Below are positions 1 through 12,429 of a DNA stretch of 64,000 nt, piece after piece; the stretch's first letter is position 1; each line of letters starts with the position of its first letter. The stretch lies in assembly GCF_051401765.1 (NCBI RefSeq), contig NW_027480468.1, positions 1,240,001 through 1,304,000 on the forward strand. Direction: 5' to 3'. The position numbers and the translations under genes were made by a program. Source of the DNA: Calliopsis andreniformis (lineage: Eukaryota; Arthropoda; Insecta; Hymenoptera; Andrenidae). The notes under the pieces were generated by a model. It saw only the letters and a list, made by a program, of their open reading frames with translations. It had not been told where the DNA came from and searched no databases.

Positions 1-830
1 TTCAATACTCAGTACTCAATCTGCAATCTTCAGATCTCTATCCACAAACTTCAATTCTTATCACTCAACCCTGAATACTCAGTCCCTAATCCTCAATCCT
101 CAATCCTCAATCCTCAATCCTCAATCCTCAATCCTCAATCTTAATCTTCAATCCTCAATACTCAATCTTCAATACTCAATCCTCAATCCTCAATCCTCAA
201 TCCTCAATACTCAATCCTCAATCTACAATACTCAATCCTCAATCCTCAATGCTCAGTCCTCAATCGTCAACCTTCAATCCTCAATACTCTATCTTCAAAC
301 CTCAATCCTCAATCCGCAATACACAATCCTCAATCTTCAATCCTCAATCCTCATTCCTCAATCCTCAAACCTCAATCCTCAATCCTCAATCCTCAGTCCT
401 CGAACCTCAAACCTGTATCCTCAATCCTGAATCCTCAATCTTCAGACCTCAGTCCTCAACAATCAGTTGTCGATTATCAATCCTCAATAGAATATCATCA
501 ATTCACTGTTTTCAATACCCAATACTCAATCTGCAATTTTCAAATCTCTATCCACAAACATCAATTCTCATCATTCAACCCTCAACACTCAGTCCCCAAT
601 CCTCAATCTTCAATACTCAATCCTCAATCCTCAATCCTCGATCCTCAATCATCAATCCTCAATACACGATCCTCAATCCTCAATCCTCAATCCTCAACCT
701 TCAATCCTCAATACTCAATCTTCAAACCTCAATCCTCAATCCGCAATTCTCAATCCTCAATCCTCAGTCCTCAGAACTCAAACCTCTACCCTCAACCCTC
801 AGCCCTCATCCTCAATCCTCAATCCTCAAT
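1..830 (+). repeat. Left-edge segment, also present at 31,021 and 16,114
   Basis: The window opens inside a landmark block of the GTGTGTCC subtype. Bases 1-830 match 31,021-31,850 at a constant offset of 31,020 with only scattered differences, for example G/A at 251 and A/T near 632. They also match 16,114 onward (offset 16,113) and therefore 25,555 onward. The same block starts again at 6,297. There is no gene here: the apparent frame from 249 is the frame-independent heptapeptide. Confidence 0.85.
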
Positions 831-2058
831 CCACAATCCTCAATCCTCAATCTTCAATCCTCAATACTCAATCTTCAATAATCAATCCTCAATTCTCAAT
901 CCTCCATCCTCAATTCTCAGTCCTCAGACCTCAAACCTCTACCCTCAACCCTCAGCCCTCATCCTCAATCCTCAATCCTCAATCACCAATCCTCAATCTT
1001 CAATCCTCAATCCTCAATCATCAATCCTCAATCCTCAATTTTCAATCCTCAATACTCAATCTGCAATCCTCATTACTCAGTCCGCAATCCTGAATGCTCA
1101 ATCCTCAATCCTCAATCTTCAATCCTCAATACTCAGTCTTCAATCCTCGATCCTCAATACTCAATCCTCAATCCTCATTCTTCAATCCTCAATACCCAAT
1201 CCTCAATCTTCAATCCTCAATCTTCAATCCTCAATTCTCAATCCTCGATCCTCAATCCTCGGACCTCAAACAGCAATACTCAACCCTCAGTCCTCGTCCT
1301 CAATCCACAACCATCAATACTGAATTCTCAATCTTCAATCATCAATATTCAATCTTCAGTCCTCAATCCTCAATCCTCAATCCTCACACCTCAATCCTCA
1401 ACCGTCAGTCCTCGTCCTCAAACCTCAACACTCAATCCTGAATCCTCAATGTTCAATCATCAATACTCAATCTTCAATCCTCGATCCTCAATCCTCAATC
1501 CTTAATCCTCAATCCTCAATATTCAATCCTCAATCCTCAGTCCACAAACCTCAGTTCTGAATCCTCAATCCTGAGTCCTCAATCTTCAGCCCTCAGTCCT
1601 CAACAATCAGTAGTCAATCCTCAATCCTCAGTAGAATATCCTCAATTCACAGCTTTCAACACTCAATACTCGATCTGCAATCTTCAAACCACTATCCACA
1701 AACATCAATTCTCATCACTCAACCCTCAACACTCAGTCCTCAATGTTCAATCCTCAATCCTCAATTCTCAATCTTCAATCCTCAATACTGAAACTTCAAT
1801 CCTCAATCCTCAATCCTCGATCCTCAATCCTCAATACTCAATCCTCAATCCTCAATTCTCAATACGCAATCCTCAATCCCCAATCCTCAATCCTCAATCT
1901 TCAATCCTCAATACTCAATCTTCAAACCTCAATCCTCAATCCTCAATCCTCAATCGTCAATCCTCAATCATCAATCCTCAATCTTCAATACTCAATCATC
2001 AACGCTCAATCCTCAATCCTCAATACTCAACCATCAATCCTCAATTCCCAATACTCAA

Positions 2059-2086
2059 TAGAATATCCTGAATTCTCAGGATTCTA
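2059..2086. other. Hairpin landmark, first of 18 copies
   Basis: Arm TAGAATATCCTGA, loop ATTC, arm TCAGGATTCTA. Seven pairs next to the loop, a two-base bulge (left arm), then four more pairs give an 11-bp stem. Starts are 2,059, 5,981, 9,313, 12,199, 15,798, 17,468, 21,640, 25,239, 26,909, 30,705, 34,024, 35,910, 45,286, 49,878, 57,214, 57,730, 59,623 and 61,865. Those checked are identical except 59,623, which has one changed base in the outer arm. Each holds a GAATTC. In a strand nearly without G, such self-complementarity is exceptional. A function as protein site or cruciform is inference. Confidence 0.88.
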
Positions 2087-2308
2087 TACTCAAACCTCAA
2101 TCCTCAACCCTCAGCCCTCATTCTCAATCCTCAATCCACAATCCTCAAACCTCAATCCTCAACCGTCAGTCCTCGTCCTCAATCCTCAACCCTCAATCCT
2201 CAATCCTCCCATCTTCAATCATCAATACTCAATCTTCAATCCTCAATTCTCAATCCTCAGTCCTCAAACCTCAATCCTGAATCCTCAATCCTGAATCCTC
2301 AATCTTCA

Positions 2309-2455
2309 GCCGTGTGTCCTCAACAATCAGTTGTCAATCCTCAATCCTCAATAGAATATCCTCAATTCACAGTTTTCAATACTCAGTACTCAATCTGCAA
2401 TCTTCAGATCTCTATCCACAAACTTCAATTCTTATCACTCAACCCTGAATACTCA
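2309..2455 (+). other. GCCGTGTGTCC landmark block, first of nine full copies
   Basis: The block starts with GCCGTGTGTCC, then ACAATCAGTTGT, TAGAATATCC, CACAGTTTTCAATAC and TCTGCAATCTTCAGATC. The GTGTGTCC starts are 2,312, 6,234, 9,566, 16,051, 17,721, 25,492, 27,162, 30,958 and 34,277; the window start is the tail of a tenth. Each lies exactly 253 bp after the start of a hairpin. None is found right of 34.3 kb, so the block marks the left family. Confidence 0.85.
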
Positions 2456-2940
2456 GTCCCTAATCCTCAATCCTCAATCCTCAATCCTCAATCCTCAATC
2501 CTCAATCCTCAATCCTCAATCCTCAATCCTCAATACTCAATCTTCAATAATCAATCCTCAATTCTCAATCCTCAATAATCAATCCTCAATCGTCAATCCT
2601 CAATCACCAATCCTCAATCTTCAATCCTCAATCCTCAATCATCAATCCTCAATCCTCAATTTTCAATCCTCAATACCCAATCCTCAATCTTCAATCCTCA
2701 ATCCTCAATCCTCGATTCTCAATCCTCAATACTCAGTCCTCAGCCCTCAAACCTCAATCCTCAACCCCCAGCCCTCATCCTCAATCTTCAATCCTCAATC
2801 ATCAATACTCTATCTTCAATCCTCAATCCACAATCCTCAATCCTCAATACTCAATCCTCAATATTCAACGCATAACCCTCAGCCATCAATGCTCAACACT
2901 CAACCATCAATCCTCAATTCTCAATTATGAATAGAATATC

Positions 2941-3000
2941 CTGAATTCTCATGGTACAATACTCAATCCACACTATTGGATAATCAAATCTGAAACCTCA
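2941..3000 (+). other. CTCATGGTACAATAC to TTGGATAATC landmark, six copies
   Basis: This is the least heptamer-like stretch in the left family: CTCATGGTACAATAC, then CACTATTGGATAATC and AAATCTGAAACC. The second part starts at 2,971, 12,761, 18,359, 22,202, 27,800 and 36,472. In the right family the related landmark reads CTCATGGTTCAATAC and CACAATATTCAATAATC, so both derive from one ancestral block. It anchors the 2.7-kb module. Confidence 0.8.
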
Positions 3001-3182
3001 AATATCAATTCTCAAAACTCAATCCTCAACACTCAGTCCTCTCTCGTCAATCCTCCATCCTCAATCCTCAATCCTCAAGCGTCAATCCTCAATCCTCAAT
3101 CCTCAACCCTCAATCCTCAGTCCTCAAACCTCCACCACGAATCCTCAATTCTGAATCCTGAATCTTCAGCCATAAGACCTCA

Positions 3183-3194
3183 ACAATCAATTGT
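3183..3194. other. Inverted repeat ACAAT-CA-ATTGT in the landmark blocks
   Basis: ACAAT and ATTGT are reverse complements around two bases. The commoner form in other landmarks is ACAATCAGTTGT (for example 2,323-2,334), which keeps a four-base dyad ACAA and TTGT. It lies about 20-25 bp before TAGAATATC in many landmark copies. No known binding protein can be named from sequence alone. Confidence 0.6.
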
Positions 3195-5419
3195 CAATCC
3201 TCATTCCTCAATAGAATATCCTCAATTCACAGTTCTCAATACTCAACCCCATTCTTCAATCTTCAAATCTCAATCCACAAACCTCAATTCTCATCACGCA
3301 ACCCTCAACACTTAGTCCTCAATCTGCAATCCTCAATCCTCAATCCTCAATCTTCAATCCTCAATACTCAATCCTCAATCTTCAATCCTCAATCCTCAAT
3401 CCTCAATCCTCAATCCACATTCTTCAATCCTCAATCCTCAATACTCAATCCTCAATCGTCAATCTTCAATCCTCAATACTCAATCTTCAATCCTCAATCC
3501 TCAATCCTCAATCCTCAATCCTCAATCCTCATTCTTCAATCCTCAATCCTCAATGCTCAATCTTCAATCCTCAATCCTCAATCCTCAATCCTCAATCCTC
3601 AATCCTCAATCCTCAATCCTCAGTCCTCAAACCTCAATCCTGAATCCCCGATCCTGAATCCTCAATCCTCAGCCCTCAGTCCTCAACAATCAGTTGTCAA
3701 TCCTTAATCCTCAATAGAGTATCCTCAATTCACAGGTTTCAGTACTCAATACTCAACCTGCAATCTTCAAATCCCTATCCACAAACATCAATTCTCATTA
3801 CTCAGACCTCAACACTCAGTCCCCAATACTCAATCTTCAATCCTCAATCCTCAATCCTCAATCCTCAATCCTCAGTCCTCAATACTCAATCCTCAATCCT
3901 CAATTCTCAATCCTCAATGCTCAATACTCAATCGTCAATCCTCAATCCCCAATCCTCAATGTTCAATCCTCAATCCTCAATCCGCAATCCTCAATCCTCA
4001 ATCTTCAATCCTCAATAATCAATCTTCAATCCTCAATCCTCAACCCTCAATCCTCAATCCTCAATCCTCAATCCTCAACCTTCAAACCTCAATACTCAAA
4101 CTGCAATCCTCAATCCTCAGTCCTCACTCCTCAATCCTCATCCTTCAATCCTCAATACCGAATCCTCAATCTTCAATGCTCAATCCTCAATCCTCAATTC
4201 TCAATCCTCAATCCTCAATCCTCAGACTTCAAACACCAATACTCAAGCCCCAGTCCTCGTCCTCAACCCACAACCCTCAACCCTCAATCCTCAATCTTCA
4301 ATCTATAATATTCAATCTTCAATCCTCAATCCTCAATCCTCAATCCTCAATCCTCAACCCTCAATCCTCAATGTTCAATCCTCAATACGCAATCCTCAGT
4401 CTTCAATCCTCAATCCTCAATACTCAATCCTCAATCCTCAATACTCAGTCCTCAATCCTCAATCTTCAATCCTCAATCCTCAATACTCAATCCTCAATCC
4501 TCAATACTCAGTCCTCAATCCTCAATCTTCAATCCTCAATACTCAATCTTCAATCCTCAATCCTCAATCCTCAATGCGCAATCTTCTATCCTCAATACTG
4601 AATCTTCAATCCTCAATCCTCAATCCTCAATCCTCAATCCTCATTCTTCAATCCTCAACACCCAATCCTCAATGTTCAATCCTCAATGTTCAATCCGCAA
4701 TACCCAATCCTCAGACTTCAAACACCAATACTCAAGCCCCAGTCCTCGTCCTCAACCCACAACCCTCAATCCTCAATCCTCAAACTTCAATCTATAATAT
4801 TCAATCTTCAATCCTCAATCTTCAATCCTCAACCCTCAATCCTCAATCCTCAATCCTCAATCCTCAATCTTCAATCCTCAATACTCAATCTTCAATCCAC
4901 AATCATCAATCCTCAATCCACAATCCACATTCTTGAATCCTCAACACCAAATCCTCAATCTTCAATCCTCAACCCTCAATCCTCAATCCTCAATCCTCAA
5001 TCCTCAATCTTCAATCCTCAATCCTCAATCCTCAATCCTCAATCCTCAATGCTCAAACCTCAATCCTCAATCCTCAATCCTCAACCCTCAATCCTCAATC
5101 CTCAATACTCAATCTGCAATCCTCAATCCTCAATAATTAATCCTCTATCCTCATTCTTCAATCCTCAATGCCCAGTCCTCAATCTTCAATCCTCAATCCT
5201 CAATCCTCAATTCTCAATCCTCAATCCTCAATCCTCAATCATCAATCCTCAATCCTCAATCTTCAATCCTCAATCCTCAATCCTCAATCCTCAATGTTCA
5301 ATCCGCAATACACAATCCTCAATCTTCTATCCTCAATCCTCATTCCTCAATCCTCAAACCTCGATCCTCAATCCTCAATCCTCAGTCCTCGAACCTCAAA
5401 CCTGTATCCTCAATCCTGA

Positions 5420-6500
5420 ATCCTCAATCTTCAGACCTCAGTCCTCAACAGTCAGTTGTCAATTATTAATCCTCAATAGAATATCATCAATTCACTGTTT
5501 ACAATACTCAATACTCAATCTGCAATTTTCAAATCTCTATCCACAGACATCAATTCTCATCATTCAACCCTCAACACTCAGTCCCCAATCCTCAATCTTC
5601 AATACTCAATCCTCAATCCTCAATCCTCGATCCTCAATCTTCAATCCTAAATACTCAATCTTCAATCCTCAATTCTCAATCCTCGGTCCTCAATCCTCAA
5701 TCGTCAATCTCCAATCCTGAATACTCAATCTTCAATCCTCAATCCTCAATCCTCAATCCTCAATCCTCAATCCTCAATCCTCAATACGCAATCCTCAATC
5801 CCCAATCCTCAATCCTCAATCTTCAATCCTCAATACTCAATCTTCAAACCTCAATCCTCAATCCTCAATCCTCAATCGTCAATCCTCAATCATCAATCCT
5901 CAATCTTCAATACTCAATCATCAACGCTCAATCCTCAATCCTCAATACTCAACCATCAATCCTCAATTCCCAATACTCAATAGAATATCCTGAATTCTCA
6001 GGATTCTATACTCAAACCTCAATCCTCAACCCTCAGCCCTCATTCTCAATCCTCAATCCTCAATCCTCAATCATCAATCCTCAATCCTCAATCTTCAATC
6101 CTCAATCCTCAATCCTCAATCCTCAATGTTCAATCCGCAATACACAATCCTCAATCTTCAATCCTCAATCCTCATTCCTCAATCCTCAAACCTCGATCCT
6201 CAATCCTCAATCCTGAATCCTCAATCTTCAGCCGTGTGTCCTCAACAATCAGTTGTCAATCCTCAATCCTCAATAGAATATCCTCAATTCACAGTTTTCA
6301 ATACTCAGTACTCAATCTGCAATCTTCAGATCTCTATCCACAAACTTCAATTCTTATCACTCAACCCTGAATACTCAGTCCCTAATCCTCAATCCTCAAT
6401 CCTCAATCCTCAATCCTCAATCCTCAATCCTCAATCTTAATCTTCAATCCTCAATACTCAATCTTCAATACTCAATCCTCAATCCTCAATACTCTATCTT
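5420..6500 (+). repeat. Hairpin and GTGTGTCC pair with exchanged interior
   Basis: This stretch holds the hairpin block at 5,981-6,008 and the GTGTGTCC block at 6,234. It matches 15,240-16,320 (offset 9,817), and through that 24,680 onward and 30,147 onward. The sequence between the two blocks is not the one found at 2,086-2,309. It carries TTCAATCCGCAATACACAA near 6,128 instead, yet the distance between the blocks is the same 253 bp. Confidence 0.8.
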
Positions 6501-8525
6501 CAAACCTCAATCCTCAATCCGCAATACACAATCCTCAATCTTCAATCCTCAATCCTCATTCCTCAATCCTCAAACCTCAATCCTCAATCCTCAATCCTCA
6601 GTCCTCGAACCTCAAACCTGTATCCTCAATCCTGAATCCTCAATCTTCAGACCTCAGTCCTCAACAATCAGTTGTCGATTATCAATCCTCAATAGAATAT
6701 CATCAATTCACTGTTTTCAATACCCAATACTCAATCTGCAATTTTCAAATCTCTATCCACAAACATCAATTCTCATCATTCAACCCTCAACACTCAGTCC
6801 CCAATCCTCAATCTTCAATACTCAATCCTCAATCCTCAATCCTCGAACCTCAATCTTCAATCCTCAATACACGATCCTCAATCCTCAATCCTCAATCCTC
6901 AACCTTCAATCCTCAATACTCAATCTTCAAACCTCAATCCTCAATCCGCAATTCTCAATCCTCAATCCTCAGTCCTCAGACCTCAAACCTCTACCCTCAA
7001 CCCTCAGCCCTCATCCTCAATCCTCAATCCTCAATCCTCAATCCTCAATCCTCAATCCTCAATCTTCAGTCCTCAATACTCAATCTTCAATAATCAATCC
7101 TCAATTCTCTATCCTCAATAATCAATCCTCAATCGTCAATCCTCAATCACCAATCCTCAATCTTCAATCCTCAATCCTGAATCATCAATCCTCAATCCTC
7201 AATTTTCAATCCTCAATACTCAATCTGCAATCCTCAATACTCAGTCCGCAATCCTGAATGCTCAATCCTCAATCCTCAATCTTCAATCCTCAATACTCAG
7301 TCTTCAATCCTCGATCCTCAATACTCAATCCTCAATCCACATTCTTCAATCCTCAATACCCAATCCTCAATCTACAATACTCAATCCTCAATCCTCAATA
7401 CTCAGTCCTCAATCGTCAATCTTCAATCCTCAATACTCAATCTTCAAACCTCAATCCTCAATCCGCAATACACAATCCTCAATCTTCAATCCTCAATCCT
7501 CATTCCTCAATCCTCAAACCTCAATCCTCAATCCTCAATCCTCAGTCCTCGAACCTCAAATCTGTATCCTCAATCCTGAATCCTCAATCTTCAGACCTCA
7601 GTCCTCAACAATCAGTTGTCGATTATCAATCCTCAATAGAATATCATCAATTCACTGTTTTCAATACCCAATACTCAATCTGCAATTTTCAAATCTCTAT
7701 CCACAAACATCAATTCTCATCATTCAACCCTCAACACTCAGTCCCCAATCCTCAATCTTCAATACTCAATCCTCAATCCTCAATCCTCGATCCTCAATCA
7801 TCAATCCTCAATACACGATCCTCAATCCTCAATCCTCAATCCTCAACCTTCAATCCTCAATACTCAATCTTCAAACCTCAATCCTCAATCCGCAATTCTC
7901 AATCCTCAATCCTCAGTCCTCAGACCTCAAACCTCTACCCTCAACCCTCAGCCCTCATCCTCAATCCTCAATCCTCAATCCACAATCCTCAATCCTCAAT
8001 CTTCAATCCTCAATACTCAATCTTCAATAATCAATCCTCAATTCTCAATCCTCCATCCTCAATTCTCAGTCCTCAGACCTCAAACCTCTACCCTCAACCC
8101 TCAGCCCTCATCCTCAATCCTCAATCCTCAATCCTCAATCCTCAATCCTCAATCTTCAATCCTCAATACTCAATCTTCAATAATCAATCCTCAATTCTCA
8201 ATCCTCAATAATCAATCCTCAATCGTCAATCCTCAATCACCAATCCTCAATCTTCAATCCTCAATCCTCAATCATCAATCCTCAATCCTCAATTTTCAAT
8301 CCTCAATACTCAATCTGCAATCCTCAATACTCAGTCCGCAATCCTGAATGCTCAATCCTCAATCCTCAATCTTCAATCCTCAATACTCAGTCTTCAATCC
8401 TCGATCCTCAATATTCAATCCTCAATCCTCATTCTTCAATCCTCAATACCCAATCCTCAATCTTCAATCCTCAATCTTCAATCCTCAATTCTCAATCCTC
8501 GATCCTCAATCCTCGGACCTCAAAC
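6490..8525 (+). repeat. Segment repeated at 31.3-33.34 kb
   Basis: Landmarks at 7,258 and 8,348 recur at 32,073 and 33,163, a constant offset of 24,815. Further left the offset is 24,724 (6,297 against 31,021). The difference is a 91-bp deletion, exactly 13 heptamers, at about 6,490 in this copy. The match breaks near 8,525, where this copy continues with CAAACGGCAATAC and the right copy with CAAACCTCTACCC. It overlaps the 7.2-kb duplicate described for 7,340-9,890. Confidence 0.83.
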
Positions 8526-9890
8526 GGCAATACTCAACCCTCAGTCCTCGTCCTCAATCCACAACCATCAATACTGAATTCTCAATCTTCAATCATCAAT
8601 ATTCAATCTTCAGTCCTCAATCCTCAATCCTCAATCCTCACACCTCAATCCTCAACCGTCAGTCCTCGTCCTCAAACCTCAACACTCAATCCTGAATCCT
8701 CAATGTTCAATCATCAATACTCAATCTTCAATCCTCGATCCTCAATCCTCAATCCTTAATCCTCAATCCTCAATATTCAATCCTCAATCCTCAGTCCACA
8801 AACCTCAGTTCTGAATCCTCAATCCTGAGTCCTCAATCTTCAGCCCTCAGTCCTCAACAATCAGTAGTCAATCCTCAATCCTCAGTAGAATATCCTCAAT
8901 TCACAGCTTTCAACACTCAATACTCGATCTGCAATCTTCAAACCACTATCCACAAACATCAATTCTCATCACTCAACCCTCAACACTCAGTCCTCAATGT
9001 TCAATCCTCAATCCTCAATTCTCAATCTTCAATCCTCAATACTGAAACTTCAATCCTCAATCCTCAATCCTCGATCCTCAATCCTCAATACTCAATCCTC
9101 AATCCTCAATCCTCAATACGCAATCCTCAATCCCCAATCCTCAATCCTCAATCTTCAATCCTCAATACTCAATCTTCAAACCTCAATCCTCAATCCTCAA
9201 TCCTCAATCGTCAATCCTCAATCATCAATCCTCAATCTTCAATACTCAATCATCAACGCTCAATCCTCAATCCTCAATACTCAACTATCAATCCTCAATT
9301 CCCAATACTCAATAGAATATCCTGAATTCTCAGGATTCTATACTCAAACCTCAATCCTCAACCCTCAGCCCTCATTCTCAATCCTCAATCCACAATCCTC
9401 AAACCTCAATCCTCAACCGTCAGTCCTCGTCCTCAATCCTCAACCCTCAATCCTCAATCCTCCCATCTTCAATCATCAATACTCAATCTTCAATCCTCAA
9501 TTCTCAATCCTCAGTCCTCAAACCTCAATCCTGAATCCTCAATCCTGAATCCTCAATCTTCAGCCGTGTGTCCTCAACAATCAGTTGTCAATCCTCAATC
9601 CTCAATAGAATATCCTCAATTCACAGTTTTCAATACTCAGTACTCAATCTGCAATCTTCAGATCTCTATCCACAAACTTCAATTCTTATCACTCAACCCT
9701 GAATACTCAGTCCCTAATCCTCAATCCTCAATCCTCAATCCTCAATCCTCACTCCTCAATCCTCAATACTCAATCTTCAATAATCAATCCTCAATTCTCA
9801 ATCCTCAATAATCAATCCTCAATCGTCAATCCTCAATCACCAATCCTCAATCTTCAATCCTCAATCCTCAATCATCAATCCTCAATCCTC
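7340..9890 (+). repeat. Right copy of the 7.2-kb-shifted segment
   Basis: This is the partner of 190-2,650. It is longer by 15 heptamers near 8,130 and shorter by three heptamers (21 bp) between the GTGTGTCC block at 9,566 and about 9,810. It holds the hairpin block at 9,313-9,340, followed 253 bp later by GTGTGTCC, as in its partner. Confidence 0.82.
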
Positions 9891-11062
9891 AATTTTCAAT
9901 CCTCAATACTCAATCTCCAATCCTCAAACCTCAATCCTCAATCCGCAATACACAATCCTCAATCTTCAATCCTCAATCCTCATTCCTCAATCCTCAAACC
10001 TCAATCCTCAATCCTCAATCCTCAGTCCTCGAACCTCAAACCTGTATCCTCAATCCTGAATCCTCAATCTTCAGACCTCAGTCCTCAACAATCAGTTGTC
10101 GATTATCAATCCTCAATAGAATATCATCAATGCACTGTTTTCAATACCCAATACTCAATCTGCAATTTTCAAATCTCTATCCACAAACATCAATTCTCAT
10201 GATTCAACATTCAACACTCAGTCCCCAATCCTCAATCTTCAATACTCAATCCTCAATCCTCAATCCTCGATCCTCAATCATCAATCCTCAATACACGATC
10301 CTCAATCCTCAATCCTCAATCCTCAACCTTCAATCCTCAATACTCAATCTTCAAACCTCAATCCTCAATCCGCAATTCTCAATCCTCAATCCTCAGTCCT
10401 CAGACCTCAAACCTCTACCCTCAACCCTCAGCCCTCATCCTCAATCCTCAATCTTCAATCCACAATCCTCAATCCTCAATATTCAATCCTCAATACTCAA
10501 TCTTCAATAATCAATCCTCAATTCTCAATCCTCCATCCTCAATTCTCAGTCCTCAGACCTCAAACCTCTACCCTCAACCCTCAGCCCTCATCCTCAATCC
10601 TCAATCCTCAATCCTCAATCCTCAATCCTCAATCTTCAATCCTCAATACTCAATCTTCAATAATCAATCCTCAATTCTCAATCCTCAATAATCAATCCTC
10701 AATCGTCAATCCTCAATCACCAATCCTCAATCTTCAATCCTCAATCCTCAATCATCAATCCTCAATCCTCAATTTTCAATCCTCAATACTCAATCTGCAA
10801 TCCTCATTACTCAGTCCGCAATCCTGAATGCTCAATCCTCAATCCTCAATCTTCAATCCTCAATACTCAGTCTTCAATCCTCGATCCTCAATACTCAATC
10901 CTCAATCCTCATTCTTCAATCCTCAATACCCAATCCTCAATCTTCAATCCTCAATCCTCAATCCTCAATTCTCAATCCTCGATCCTCAATCCTCGGACCT
11001 CAAACAGCAATCCTCAATCCTCAATCCTCAATCTTCAATCCTCAATACTCAATCTTCAATAA
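9890..11062 (+). repeat. Mosaic junction leading into the 9,441-bp array
   Basis: This stretch joins parts of earlier segments: TCGATTATCAATCC near 10,100 as at 471, then the block series seen at 8,240-8,520. A local duplication is visible. The block beginning TGAATGCTCAATCC at 10,826 is repeated at 11,225, 399 bp (57 heptamers) later, and both are followed by the same CTTCAATCCTCGATCC context. It carries no gene. Confidence 0.75.
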
Positions 11063-12429
11063 TCAATCCTCAATTCTCAATCCTCAATAATCAATCCTCA
11101 ATCGTCAATCCTCAATCACCAATCCTCAATCTTCAATCCTCAATCCTCAATCATCAATCCTCAATCCTCAATTTTCAATCCTCAATAGTCAATCTGCAAT
11201 CCTCAATACTCAGTCCGCAATCCTGAATGCTCAATCCTCAATCCTCAATCTTCAATCCTCAATACTCAGTCTTCAATCCTCGATCCTCAATACTCAATCC
11301 TCAATCCTCATTCTTCAATCCTCAATACCCAATCCTCAATCTTCAATCCTCAATCCTCAATCCTCAATTCTCAATCCTCGATCCTCAATCCTCGGACCTC
11401 AAACAGCAATACTCAACCCTCAGTCCTCGTCCTCAATCCACAACCATCAATACTGAATTCTCAATCTTCAATCATCAATATTCAATCTTCAGTCCTCAAT
11501 CCTCAATCCTCAATCCTCACACCTCAATCCTCAACCGTCAGTCCTCGTCCTCAAACCTCAACACTCAATCCTGAATCCTGAATGTTCAATCATCAATACT
11601 CAATCTTCAATCCTCGATCCTCAATCCTCAATCCTTAATCCTCAATCCTCAATATTCAATCTTCAATCCTCAGTCCACAAACCTCAGTTCTGAATCCTCA
11701 ATCCTGAGTCCTCAATCTTCACCCCTCAGTCCTCAACAATCAGTAGTCAATCCTCAATCCTCAGTAGAATATCCTCAATTCACAGCTTTCAACACTCAAT
11801 ACTCGATCTGCAATCTTCAAACCACTATCCACAAACATCAATTCTCATCACTCAACCCTCAACACTCAGTCCTCAATGTTCAATCCTCAATCCTCAATTC
11901 TCAATCTTCAATCCTCAATACTGAAACTTCAATCCTCAATCCTCAATCCTCGATCCTCAATCCTCAATACTCAATCCTCAATCCTCAATCCTCAATACGC
12001 AATCCTCAATCCCCAATCCTCAATCCTCAATCTTCAATCCTCAATACTCAATCTTCAAACCTCAATCCTCAATCCTCAATCCTCAATCCTCAATCGTCAA
12101 TCCTCAATCATCAATCCTCAATCTTCAATACTCAATCATCAACGCTCAATCCTCAATCCTCAATACTCAACCATCAATCCTCAATTCCCAATACTCAATA
12201 GAATATCCTGAATTCTCAGGATTCTATACTCAAACCTCAATCCTCAACCCTCAGCCCTCATTCTCAATCCTCAATCCACAATCCTCAAACCTCAATCCTC
12301 AACCGTCAGTCCTCGTCCTCAATCCTCAACCCTCAATCCTCAATCCTCCCATCTTCAATCATCAATACTCAATCTTCAATCCTCAATTCTCAATCCTCAG
12401 TCCTCAAACCTCAATCCCGAATCCTCAAT

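Larger units (their letters stand above)
190..2650 (+). repeat. Segment duplicated about 7.2 kb to the right
   Basis: Landmarks at 249 and 471 recur at 7,398 and 7,620 (offset 7,149). Those at 1,094, 1,743, 2,059 and 2,312 recur at 8,348, 8,997, 9,313 and 9,566 (offset 7,254). The change of 105 bp, exactly 15 heptamers, lies near 985, where the left copy is shorter. The match ends near 2,650, where the left copy goes on into the 2.7-kb module and the right copy does not. Confidence 0.85.
2660..5420 (+). repeat. 2.7-kb module, copy 1 of 6
   Basis: The module is defined by a run of rare blocks. CACTATTGGATAATC is at 2,971; ATAAGACCTC is near 3,173; the variant AGAGTATCC is near 3,715; TTGAATCCTCAACACC is at 4,933. 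The same order occurs with the first block at 12,761, 18,359, 22,202, 27,800 and 36,472 and the last at 14,653, 20,119, 24,094, 29,560 and 38,371. Spacing first-to-last is 1,962 here, 1,892 in copies 2 and 4, 1,760 in copies 3 and 5, and 1,899 in copy 6. The excess of 70 bp here is ten heptamers. It carries no gene. Confidence 0.85.

Noticed and set aside
2312..2578. Possible protein family starting MCPQQSVVNPQSS, in several copies
   Set aside because: The start is a GTG in the GCCGTGTGTCC landmark, and the frame then runs through landmark and heptamers. The copies follow the DNA segments, with no sign of frame-specific constraint.
2971..3000. Transposon remnant at the TTGGATAATC landmark
   Set aside because: No terminal inverted repeats, target duplication or coding remnant can be seen. 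The right-family version (CAATATTCAATAATC) shows it is a variant of a satellite landmark.
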